A stretch of 64,000 nt of DNA from Methyloversatilis universalis FAM5. Its GTDB lineage: Bacteria > Pseudomonadota > Gammaproteobacteria > Burkholderiales > Rhodocyclaceae. Location of the stretch: positions 36,377-100,376 of the forward strand of contig NZ_AFHG01000043.1 of NCBI RefSeq assembly GCF_000214035.2. The letters are read 5' to 3'. Position numbers and translations under genes: made by a program. Of this stretch, positions 33,913-41,733 are shown piece by piece (position 1 is the first letter of the stretch; the number at the start of each line of letters is the position of its first letter). Under the pieces are notes generated by a model. That model was given only the letters and a program-made list of their open reading frames with translations, was not told the origin of the DNA and made no database searches.

Positions 33913-34584
33913 TCAGACCATCTCTCGCCGGCGACGCAGCGCGCCGATCAGGCCCAGACCGGCGGCGAGCAGGGCCCAGGCGCCGGGTTCCGGCACGGCG
34001 GTCACGGTGAGCGAAATATTGTCGATGGCGGTGTTGTAGCTGTCCGGGCCGAAACGGAGGACGAGGCCGTTGGCGCTGGATACGCCGGGCGCGAACGTGA
34101 GCGGGGTGAGGCCAGCGTCAAAGGCGCCGGAGCTCCACAGCGTTTCACCGGTGAGCAGGTCGAGCACCGTGGCGGACGAGCCGTCGTTGCGGTTCAGGTA
34201 GTCGCCGAAATCCATCGAATTCAGCGTCACGCGGAAGCCGGCGCCCGGCGCGAACACGAATTCGGCGACATGGCTGTCCGGGTTCGAGCCACCCCAGGCC
34301 ACGTCCTGCAGACCGGAGTAGCCGGTCGACCAGTATTTAAGGGCACCCTCCAGGGTCGCGCCGGTGCCGGCCTGGAATGACCGGTGCGACACGTCGAGCA
34401 GGCCGGCGATGTCGCCATAGCCCTGGCCGATCGCGCTGCCGTTGCCACAGGCCTGATCGGAGCCGGTGCCGCAGATGTTGCCCGAGAAATCGAGCAGTAC
34501 GTCGGTCGCGACCGCCGGTGCGGACAGCAGGGCCGCACTCAGGCCGAGTGTGGCGAGAAGGGGCGAGATCCGGGTAAGAGCCAT
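33913..34584 (-). CDS. PEP-CTERM sorting domain protein (223 aa)
   Basis: N-terminal signal peptide (residues 1 to 27, ATLGLSAALLSAPAVA) and a C-terminal sorting tail: VPEPGAWALLAAGLGLIGAL followed by RRRR. Such proteins are handled by exosortase and placed on the outer surface or in exopolysaccharide-rich matrix. The middle has a Cys pair (NICGTGSDQACGNG) and repeated Gly/Asp-rich strands. The exosortase is not in this window. I start at the ATG at 34584 rather than any upstream start. Confidence 0.9.
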   Translation of the reverse strand: MALTRISPLLATLGLSAALLSAPAVATDVLLDFSGNICGTGSDQACGNGSAIGQGYGDIAGLLDVSHRSFQAGTGATLEGALKYWSTGYSGLQDVAWGGSNPDSHVAEFVFAPGAGFRVTLNSMDFGDYLNRNDGSSATVLDLLTGETLWSSGAFDAGLTPLTFAPGVSSANGLVLRFGPDSYNTAIDNISLTVTAVPEPGAWALLAAGLGLIGALRRRREMV

Positions 34585-34734
34585 TGAAGTTTCCTCAGTA
34601 AGCGATGGGGCGGAAGGCACAAAGCAAGATTCGTCCCTCGTGCAGCAAACGATTGAACACGAAGCATTTTTGTCATGGGCCGCCAACCCGACTGTAAAGC
34701 GGCACGACAGCGGACCCACCGCTGCCCGCCCGGC

Positions 34735-34756
34735 CGTGTAGTGCACGCACTACACG
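34735..34756. promoter_or_regulatory. 22-bp palindrome upstream of the cyanate operon
   Basis: CGTGTAGTGC-AC-GCACTACACG has perfect 10-bp arms, 56 bp before the DJ-1-like gene start and in the divergent gap with the PEP-CTERM gene. It could be an operator for a dimeric regulator not in this window. Confidence 0.5.
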
Positions 34757-34811
34757 ACAATCACATTCGCCGTGATACCGGCGCCCTGCCCCGCTCCCTA
34801 GCATCTGTTCC

Positions 34812-35522
34812 ATGAACGCACGGGAGATCAACGCGGTGGCATCGCAGCGCAAGCGCGGCTTCAGGCTCGGCATCTACGTCTTCAAGGACGCCGAGATCGT
34901 CGACTTCACCGCCCCGCACGGGGTGTTTTCGGTGGCGCGGCGTTTCGACCCGGAGCTGGAGGTGTTCCTGATCGCCGACGCGCAGCGGCCGGTGCAGGCG
35001 CAGGCTGGCTTCACCGTGCTGCCCAACTACAGCTTCGCCGACCGCCCGGCGATGGATGCCTTCCTCATTCCCGGCGGCGCCGGCACGCGGCAGGAAACCT
35101 GGAACGGCCGGCTGCACGAATTCATCAACGCGCTGCCCGCCCGCTGCCTGCTCACCAGCGTGTGCACCGGCTCGTGGATCTACGGCCGCATGGGCCTGCT
35201 CGACGGCATTCCGGCCACCAACCGCAAGGAACCGGACCGGGTCGAGGCCTCGCACCTGGGCAAGCTGCCGATCGACCGTCTTGCCGAAATCGCCCCCGCC
35301 TGCCGCATCTCGCATGCCCGCGTGGTCGATGCCGGCCGCATCGTCACCGCCGGCGGCATCGCCTCCGGCATGGAGCTGGGTTTCCACCTGCTGCGCCGCG
35401 CCGGCTACGACGAAGGCTTCATCCGCGACGTGGCGCGCTGCATGGAATACAGCGCCGCCTACGACACCTACGCGCACGACATCGAGTACGCGCCGAACCC
35501 CGTCCCCTGTCACGCCCACTGA
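34812..35522 (+). CDS. DJ-1/PfpI-family protein, isonitrile-hydratase-like (236 aa)
   Basis: Class I glutamine-amidotransferase-like fold with the nucleophile-elbow cysteine in LTSVCTGSWIYGRMGLLDG, and the GxGGAGTR and GGIASGMELGFHLL stretches typical of InhA and AraC-type DJ-1 members. It has no AraC domain. First gene of an operon with ABC transporter and cynS, so a role in C-N compound metabolism, such as isonitrile or cyanide derivatives, is suggested by context only. The spacing of 25 bp to the next gene fits an operon. Confidence 0.85.
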   Translation: MNAREINAVASQRKRGFRLGIYVFKDAEIVDFTAPHGVFSVARRFDPELEVFLIADAQRPVQAQAGFTVLPNYSFADRPAMDAFLIPGGAGTRQETWNGRLHEFINALPARCLLTSVCTGSWIYGRMGLLDGIPATNRKEPDRVEASHLGKLPIDRLAEIAPACRISHARVVDAGRIVTAGGIASGMELGFHLLRRAGYDEGFIRDVARCMEYSAAYDTYAHDIEYAPNPVPCHAH

Positions 35523-35547
35523 TTCCCTGAACGAGGAGAGCCCAGAC

Positions 35548-36909
35548 ATGAGCACCTTCCGCAACCCCTTCGACCCGAACGTGAAGCTGAATGGCTGCTC
35601 GTGCGGCCGCCATCACAGCCAGGCCGAACACGATCACGCCGAAACGCTGTCCGAAGAGGCCATGCTGGACCGTGCGGTCGAGGGCGCGGTCATGCGCGCA
35701 CTGTTCCCGCACGACGAAACCCGCCGCAACTTCATCCGCGCGGTCGGCGCCAGCACGGCGATGGCGGCGATCTCGACCTTCCTGCCGCTGGGCACGGTGA
35801 AAGACGCCTTCGCATCGCCCGGTCCGCTGGAAAAGACCAGGCTCAAGGTGGGCTTCATCCCCATCACCTGCGCCACGCCCATCATCATGGCGCACCCGCT
35901 GGGCTACTACTCGAAGCAGGGCCTCGACGTCGAAGTGGTGAAGACCGCCGGCTGGGCGGTCATCCGCGACAAGTCGCTGGCCAAGGAATACGACGCCGCC
36001 CACATGCTGTCGCCGATGCCGCTGGCGATCTCGATCGGCGCCGGCTCCAACCCCATTCCGTGGACCATGCCGGCGGTCGAGAACATCAACGGTCAGGCGA
36101 TCACGCTGTCGGTGAAGCACAAGGACAAGCGCGACCCGAAATCCTGGAAGGGCTTCAAGTTCGCGGTGCCCTTCGACTACTCGATGCACAACTACCTGCT
36201 GCGCTACTACCTCGCGGAGCACGGCATCGACCCGGACACCGACGTGCAGATCCGCGCGGTGCCGCCGCCGGAAATGGTGGCCAACCTGCGCGCCGGCAAC
36301 ATCGACGGCTTCCTGGCGCCGGACCCGGTGAACCAGCGCGCGGTGTACGACGGCGTGGGCTTCATCCACACCCTCACCCGCGACATCTGGGAAGGCCACC
36401 CCTGCTGCGCCTTCGCCGCGAGCAAGGAGTTCGTCACCACCATGCCGAACACCTACAAGGCGCTGCTGCGCGCCATCATCAGCGCCACCGGCACGGCCAG
36501 CAATCCGGCGAACCGCAAGCAGATCGCCGAGGCGATCGCGCCGGCCAACTACCTGAACCAGCCGGTCACGGTGGTCGAACAGGTGCTCACCGGCACCTAT
36601 GCAGACGGCCTCGGCGGCGTGCAGAAAGTGCCGGGCCGCATCGGCTTCGAGCCCTTCCCGTGGGAGTCCTTCGCCGTGTGGATCCTGACGCAGATGAAGC
36701 GCTGGGGCCAGATCAAGGGCGACATCGACTACCAGAAGATCGCCAGGGAGGTGTTCCTCGCCACTGACGCCGCCGCACTGATGAAGGAAGTGGGCCTGCC
36801 GGTACCGACCACCACCACCAAGAAGTTCTCGGTCATGAAGAAGGAATTCGACCCGGCCAAGCCGGAGGAATACCTGAACAGCTTCAAGATCCGGAAGGTG
36901 GCGGCGTGA
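35548..36909 (+). CDS. NrtA/CmpA-type substrate-binding protein, probable cyanate/nitrate-family ABC transporter (453 aa)
   Basis: Periplasmic solute-binding protein of the NrtA/CmpA/SsuA-like group. Residues 1 to 57 are an unusual leader with NPFDPNVKLNGCSCGRHH, then a twin-arginine signal TRRNFIRAVG (R59, R60) and hydrophobic region, then the binding domain starting LKVGFIPITCATPIIMAHPL. The ATG at 35548 has GAGGAGA upstream. The stop overlaps the permease start. Cyanase downstream suggests cyanate as the substrate; nitrate or bicarbonate relatives are possible. Confidence 0.88.
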   Translation: MSTFRNPFDPNVKLNGCSCGRHHSQAEHDHAETLSEEAMLDRAVEGAVMRALFPHDETRRNFIRAVGASTAMAAISTFLPLGTVKDAFASPGPLEKTRLKVGFIPITCATPIIMAHPLGYYSKQGLDVEVVKTAGWAVIRDKSLAKEYDAAHMLSPMPLAISIGAGSNPIPWTMPAVENINGQAITLSVKHKDKRDPKSWKGFKFAVPFDYSMHNYLLRYYLAEHGIDPDTDVQIRAVPPPEMVANLRAGNIDGFLAPDPVNQRAVYDGVGFIHTLTRDIWEGHPCCAFAASKEFVTTMPNTYKALLRAIISATGTASNPANRKQIAEAIAPANYLNQPVTVVEQVLTGTYADGLGGVQKVPGRIGFEPFPWESFAVWILTQMKRWGQIKGDIDYQKIAREVFLATDAAALMKEVGLPVPTTTTKKFSVMKKEFDPAKPEEYLNSFKIRKVAA

Positions 36910-37760
36910 TGAAGAGCAAGCCCTGGCTGGCGCCGCTGCTGTCGGCGCTGTTTTTCGCGCTGTTCATCGCCATCTGGTACGTCGCCACCGCGCCCGCCTC
37001 AGGCAGCGGCACTGCCGCGCCGGCAATGGACCCTGAATACGCCGCGCTGATGGGCGCCCAGGCGCAGGCCGGCGGCCAGTCGGCCATGCCCGGTCCGGGC
37101 GAGGTGGCGGCCAAGATCTGGGAACACCTGAGCGACCCGTTCTACGACCGCGGCACCAATGACAAGGGGCTGGGCATACAGATCGCCTACTCGATCGCCC
37201 GCGTGCTCGGCGGCTATCTGCTGGCCGCGCTGGTGGCGATCCCGCTGGGCTTCGTGATCGGCATGTCGCCGCTGATCTACAGGGCGCTCGACCCGTTCAT
37301 CCAGATCCTGAAACCGATCTCGCCGCTGGCGTGGATGCCGCTCGCGCTCTACACGATCAAGGATTCAGGCGTGTCCGCCATCTTCGTCATCTTCATCTGC
37401 TCGCTGTGGCCGATGCTGGTGAACACCGCGTTCGGCGTGGCGTCGGTGCGGCGCGAGTGGCTGAACGTGGCCCGCACGCTCGAAGTGAGCCCGCTGCGCA
37501 AGGCCTTCCAGGTCATCTTGCCGGCCGCCGCGCCCACGATACTCACCGGCATGCGCATTTCCATCGGCATCGCCTGGCTGGTCATCGTCGCCGCCGAAAT
37601 GCTGGTGGGCGGTACCGGCATCGGCTACTTCGTCTGGAACGAGTGGAACAACCTCTCGATCACCAACATCATCACCGCCATCCTGCTGATCGGCCTGGTG
37701 GGCATGCTGCTCGATCACCTGCTGGCCTGGGTGGCGCGCGCCATCTCGTGGCGCGAATGA
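36906..37760 (+). CDS. ABC transporter permease, NrtB/CynB-like (284 aa)
   Basis: Inner-membrane permease of the nitrate/taurine/bicarbonate class with about six helices and the EAA-type loop in RREWLNVARTLEVSPLRKAF. Residues 30 to 80 include an extra hydrophilic stretch rich in Ala/Gly/Gln between the first helix and the conserved core. A GTG at 36906 overlaps the preceding stop; ATG 36909 is the alternative start. Confidence 0.9.
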   Translation: MMKSKPWLAPLLSALFFALFIAIWYVATAPASGSGTAAPAMDPEYAALMGAQAQAGGQSAMPGPGEVAAKIWEHLSDPFYDRGTNDKGLGIQIAYSIARVLGGYLLAALVAIPLGFVIGMSPLIYRALDPFIQILKPISPLAWMPLALYTIKDSGVSAIFVIFICSLWPMLVNTAFGVASVRREWLNVARTLEVSPLRKAFQVILPAAAPTILTGMRISIGIAWLVIVAAEMLVGGTGIGYFVWNEWNNLSITNIITAILLIGLVGMLLDHLLAWVARAISWRE

Positions 37761-37776
37761 ACGAGGAGACCCGGAC

Positions 37777-38742
37777 ATGAGCGCCCTGCCCTCCTCCCAC
37801 ACACCGCATCCGTCGCCGGTCGGCACTCCGCCGCTCGCCTTCGGCGCGGCCCCCGCGGTCAACAAGAGTCCCTATTCGATGAGCAGCCAACCCTTCCTCA
37901 AGGTCGAGGGCCTGAAGCGGCAGTTTCCGCAGCCGGGCAACCCCGACCCGGCGCCGGTATTTGAAGACGTGCATTTCGGCATCGAGCGCGGCCAGTTCGT
38001 GTGCGTGCTCGGCCACTCCGGCTGCGGCAAGACCACCATCCTGAACATCCTGGCCGGGCTCGACGACGCCACCGCCGGCCACGTCATCATGGACGGCCGC
38101 GAAGTGCGCGGCCCCTCGCTCGACCGCGGCGTGGTGTTCCAGGGCCACGCGCTGATGCCCTGGCTCAGCGCGCTGAAGAACGTCGAGTTCGCCGTGCGCA
38201 GCCGTCACCCGGACTGGAAGGCGCAAAAGGTACGCGAACACGCGGTGAAATACCTCGAACTGGTGCACCTCGGCCACGCGCTGGACAAGAAGCCGGCTGA
38301 GCTGTCGGGCGGCATGAAGCAGCGCGTCGGCATCGCCCGCGCCTTCTCGATCGAACCGAAGATGCTGCTGCTGGACGAGCCCTTCGGCGCGCTCGACGCG
38401 CTCACCCGCGGCAGCATCCAGGACGAACTGATCGGCATCGTCGAAGCCACGCAGCAGACCGTGTTCATGATCACCCACGACGTCGACGAAGCCATCCTGC
38501 TGGCCGACCGCATCGTGCTGATGACCAACGGCCCGCGCGCCAGGATCGCCGAAATCGTCGTCAATCCGCTGGCCCGGCCGCGCGTGCGCGAAACCCTGCA
38601 CCAGCAACCCGCCTTCTACACGCTGCGCAATCACCTGGTCGACTTCCTCGTGAAGCGCTCGCGCGAATTCCAGCCCGGCCCCGGCTGGGATGCGAAGAAC
38701 CCGCCTCTCGTCCACCCCGGCCAATCCAGCCAACCCGCCTGA
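37777..38742 (+). CDS. ABC transporter ATPase, NrtD/CynD-like (321 aa)
   Basis: Walker A LGHSGCGKTT, signature LSGGMKQRVGIARAF, Walker B MLLLDEPFGALD and switch His in MITHDVDEAI. The N-terminal 40 residues (Pro/Ala/Ser-rich) are not part of the ATPase fold; a start near MSSQPFLKVEGL (37879) is possible. The extension after the core, to residue 321, resembles NrtD-type tails. Second-last gene of the operon, 23 bp before cynS. Confidence 0.92.
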   Translation: MSALPSSHTPHPSPVGTPPLAFGAAPAVNKSPYSMSSQPFLKVEGLKRQFPQPGNPDPAPVFEDVHFGIERGQFVCVLGHSGCGKTTILNILAGLDDATAGHVIMDGREVRGPSLDRGVVFQGHALMPWLSALKNVEFAVRSRHPDWKAQKVREHAVKYLELVHLGHALDKKPAELSGGMKQRVGIARAFSIEPKMLLLDEPFGALDALTRGSIQDELIGIVEATQQTVFMITHDVDEAILLADRIVLMTNGPRARIAEIVVNPLARPRVRETLHQQPAFYTLRNHLVDFLVKRSREFQPGPGWDAKNPPLVHPGQSSQPA

Positions 38743-38765
38743 ACACCCCCTCAAAGGAGACTCAC

Positions 38766-39209
38766 ATGAAACGCGAAGACGTCACCGATCTCATCGTCGA
38801 ACGCAAGGTTGCCAAGGGCCTCAAGTGGGCCGACCTCGCCCAGGCCATCGGCCTCAGCAAGGAATGGGTCACCGCCGGCCTACTCGGCCAGATGACCTTC
38901 ACCGCCGAACAGGCCAAGACCATCGGCGAAATGCTCGACCTGCCGGCCGAGGCGGTCACCCAGCTCCAGGTCGTCCCCTACAAGGGCTCGCTGCCCACCT
39001 CGGTGCCGACCGACCCGCTGATCTACCGCTTCTACGAACTGATCAACGTGTACGGCACCACCTTCAAGGCCCTCATCCACGAAGAATTCGGCGACGGCAT
39101 CATGAGCGCGATCGACTTCAAGATGGATCTGGCGCGTGAGGCGAACCCAGCGGGGGATCGCGTCAGCATCACGATGAGCGGGAAGTTCCTGCCGTACAAG
39201 ACGTACTGA
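38766..39209 (+). CDS. cynS: Cyanate hydratase (cyanase) CynS (147 aa)
   Basis: Decameric enzyme that decomposes cyanate with bicarbonate to ammonia and CO2 through carbamate. The N-terminal helical region resembles an XRE domain; the catalytic residues appear as Arg88, Glu91 and Ser114 (YRFYELINVYG and GIMSAIDF). The length agrees with the family. A good ribosome binding site (AAAGGAGA) precedes it, and a terminator follows. Confidence 0.97.
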   Translation: MKREDVTDLIVERKVAKGLKWADLAQAIGLSKEWVTAGLLGQMTFTAEQAKTIGEMLDLPAEAVTQLQVVPYKGSLPTSVPTDPLIYRFYELINVYGTTFKALIHEEFGDGIMSAIDFKMDLAREANPAGDRVSITMSGKFLPYKTY

Positions 39210-39261
39210 AGCTGCTAATGCGAAGTGCTTGACCGGCGCCGTAGGCGCTGGTCATATTGAG

Positions 39262-39300
39262 GCCGCATGATCCTGGGAGGGCATGCGGCTTTCTCGTTTT
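39262..39300 (+). terminator. Terminator after cynS
   Basis: GCCGCATG and CATGCGGC arms across a 12-nt loop are followed by TTTCTCGTTTT. It closes the cyanate operon and separates it from the lower-GC cassette that begins at 39368. Confidence 0.75.
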
Positions 39301-39367
39301 AATCGTTGCGACTACCTACCGCTGATTGCGTGGTAGATAATAAGACATCCACAGCGAAGGCGACAAT

Positions 39368-40783
39368 GTGAGCATAGGGAGCGGAAGAGTATTAAAAGCA
39401 TCCACCGACCGTTACGAAAAAATCCGGGGGGCCGGTGACATTGACACAACCCTCCTGCTGGAGGAATTGAAACATAGGTATCGACACTCGTTGAGTCCTG
39501 TAGATGTCAGCTTTAGAAGCTTGGTGGAATGGGTTCGAACAGGCGATCAGTTCACTCACCAAATCCACCCTTATCCGGCGAAGCTGCTGCCGCACATCGC
39601 GAATTTCTTTATTCGAGCAAGTTCAATACGCAAGGGCGATCAACAAGTCCTGGATCCATTCTGTGGTTCCGGAACGGTTGCTCTAGAAGCATCTTTGGCT
39701 GGAGCTCAGCCCCTTATTGCTGACGCCAATCCTTTTGCGTTACTTCTAACAAAGGTAAAGACAACCCCCTACGATCCAGAAGCGCTTCTTAGAGCGGCCG
39801 AGATACTTCGCAAACGTATTACGCGCCTGCGAACTGCACCTGAAGTTCCCGTCGTAAACGAGGAGCTTTGGTACGATCCAAAAACAAAGAAGTCGCTGGA
39901 AATTATCCTTCGTGCGGTAATGGAATTGGAAGATGACTGCATTCGTGATTTCTTTCGAATCTGCTTTTCAGTTGTCGCAAGGCGACTAAGCTTTGCTGAT
40001 CCTAGCATAAGTGTGCCAGTACGATTGAAGCAGAAGCCATCTCTGTCTAACAAGGCCAATGAAGCAATTAGCGCCCAGATCAGATGGCTGGAGAACGCGA
40101 CCCCGTCAACTGAGTTCTTTCGCGTCGTTCAGTCAAATATTGAGCGCGTACTCTCCGCAAATCGCCTATCACCTAAACGGTCTGCAGCGATTCCGGTTGG
40201 TATGGATGCGCGCAAACTAGAATTAACAGACGGACGGCGCCTTCCAAATAATTCCGTGAACCTCACTATAACGTCCCCTCCATACGGGAGTGCGCAAAAG
40301 TATGTCAGGGCAAGCAGCCTTTCGTTGAATTGGCTTTCTCTCTGCGACCCGAATCAGCTTGCGAACCTTGAGGGTCTTTCTATTGGCCGCGAACACCTCT
40401 CAGCCAAAAGGAGGTCGTCGGGCGAAGCTTTTAGTGGTTCTTCTCGATTTCATAAGCTACTAGAGAATATTCGCAAAAAGAATCCATCGAGAAGCATCAT
40501 CACAGAAACGTATTTGACGGAAATGACCGCTGCTTTGAGGGAACTTCATCGTGTAACAGCTGTAGATGGCCACGTGGTAATCGTTATTGGGAACAATACG
40601 GTGACAGGCCTACATCTTGAGAACGACCGCTACATAACTGAAGTTATGGAAGACCTAGGTTTCGAACTTGAGTTAGCACTAGCCGATCGAATACATTCCC
40701 GGGGTCTTATGACAGTGCGCAATAAAAATGCCGGCCTTATATCTGCAGAAACGATACTGATGTTGCGGAAACGGGCAGCATGA
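39368..40783 (+). CDS. DNA methyltransferase, adenine/cytosine-N4 type, first gene of candidate defence operon (471 aa)
   Basis: Motif X-like HPYPAKLLPHIANFFI leads to SAM motif I LDPFCGSGTVALEA (about residue 97) and, 200 residues later, catalytic motif IV TSPPYGSAQKY (about 303). The order and the TSPPY sequence point to an amino-methyltransferase of DNA, m4C or m6A; specificity is unknown. No restriction endonuclease is adjacent, so it may mark self DNA for a defence system, or modify DNA as part of the effector. The GTG at 39368 has AAGG 8 nt upstream. It overlaps the next gene by ATGA. Confidence 0.82.
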   Translation: MSIGSGRVLKASTDRYEKIRGAGDIDTTLLLEELKHRYRHSLSPVDVSFRSLVEWVRTGDQFTHQIHPYPAKLLPHIANFFIRASSIRKGDQQVLDPFCGSGTVALEASLAGAQPLIADANPFALLLTKVKTTPYDPEALLRAAEILRKRITRLRTAPEVPVVNEELWYDPKTKKSLEIILRAVMELEDDCIRDFFRICFSVVARRLSFADPSISVPVRLKQKPSLSNKANEAISAQIRWLENATPSTEFFRVVQSNIERVLSANRLSPKRSAAIPVGMDARKLELTDGRRLPNNSVNLTITSPPYGSAQKYVRASSLSLNWLSLCDPNQLANLEGLSIGREHLSAKRRSSGEAFSGSSRFHKLLENIRKKNPSRSIITETYLTEMTAALRELHRVTAVDGHVVIVIGNNTVTGLHLENDRYITEVMEDLGFELELALADRIHSRGLMTVRNKNAGLISAETILMLRKRAA

Positions 40784-41733
40784 CACCAGCGGAAATCGAA
40801 CGATCCTTGAGGACTCTTGTTGACCATGCCTGGGACCGCGAGGTGACTTGGGGGCAAATACAAGCTTGGGCGCAGAACTTCAACGGAGCAACGGCTAGTG
40901 AGGATGATGAGCAGCGCCATGGGCTCATCGCACTTACTCGATTTCTGTATTTTGGAAAGCGTCAAGTCCGTGAAATGCTTAAGTCCTTATATCGGGACCA
41001 CTTTGAAGCGCCGCTGATCCAGAGAATTCGGAAGAACTTCGACAACACAAGAGATACGGCAATTCTGAGGCGCCAGTACGAGCAGGAACTTGCTGCAACT
41101 CGTTTCGTAGGCGTTGGAAATCCATCGGAAAGCGGGGCGCACTTGCTGTATTATTTTCGCCAGATCAATCATTTGCCGAAAAGCCTCTTTGTCGATTTTG
41201 GAGGTGCATTTGTCGAAGTAAATTCAGGTGCGCGCTCTTCTCCGCTACGTGCCGTAGATTCGCAGGTGACAAGATACGTGTTCTTCGATGACATCGTCGG
41301 CTCCGCAGATCAGTCGAGCGGGTATCTGAAAACAAAATTGCGACGAGTGCGGAAAGAAAACCCGCGGTTACAGATACGGTTTATGTGCCTTTTTGCCACA
41401 ACCAAGGGCCTTGAAACTCTTAATAAGCCGGACTTATTTGACGGCATGGCTAGCTGCCTTTTCGAATTGGATGATTCGTACAAGGCATTTAATCCAGAAC
41501 AACGATACTTTCCGCAGTCGCTAGCTCCTTCGTTTGACGTGCTGGCATTTCAGAACATGGCCACGCATTACGGTAATTCGCTGTTCCCTGGCTGGCCGCT
41601 AGGCTATAAAGATGGGCAGTTCATGCTGGGCTTTACCCACAACACGCCAGACAACACTCTCCCAATATTCTGGAACGAGGGCCGAAGCGTTTCTTGGAAC
41701 CCTATCTTTGTTCGCTACGACAAGGTGTACTAG
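40780..41733 (+). CDS. Phosphoribosyltransferase-like protein, PRTase-CE type (317 aa)
   Basis: Residues about 163 to 182 read RYVFFDDIVGSADQSSGYLK, matching the PRPP-binding loop of type I phosphoribosyltransferases (hydrophobic strand, two acids, then Gly/Ser). The arrangement in an operon with an ORC-like ATPase fits the PRTase-CE group proposed from comparative genomics to be a conflict-system component. Its substrate is not known. The N-terminal 120 residues are helical. Overlaps with the methyltransferase by 4 nt and abuts the ATPase gene. An ordinary salvage phosphoribosyltransferase is unlikely given size and context. Confidence 0.65.
   Translation: MTPAEIERSLRTLVDHAWDREVTWGQIQAWAQNFNGATASEDDEQRHGLIALTRFLYFGKRQVREMLKSLYRDHFEAPLIQRIRKNFDNTRDTAILRRQYEQELAATRFVGVGNPSESGAHLLYYFRQINHLPKSLFVDFGGAFVEVNSGARSSPLRAVDSQVTRYVFFDDIVGSADQSSGYLKTKLRRVRKENPRLQIRFMCLFATTKGLETLNKPDLFDGMASCLFELDDSYKAFNPEQRYFPQSLAPSFDVLAFQNMATHYGNSLFPGWPLGYKDGQFMLGFTHNTPDNTLPIFWNEGRSVSWNPIFVRYDKVY

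Noticed and set aside
39368-40783. A restriction-modification system
   Set aside because: The methyltransferase has no adjacent endonuclease or specificity subunit. The other three genes do not look like restriction enzymes.
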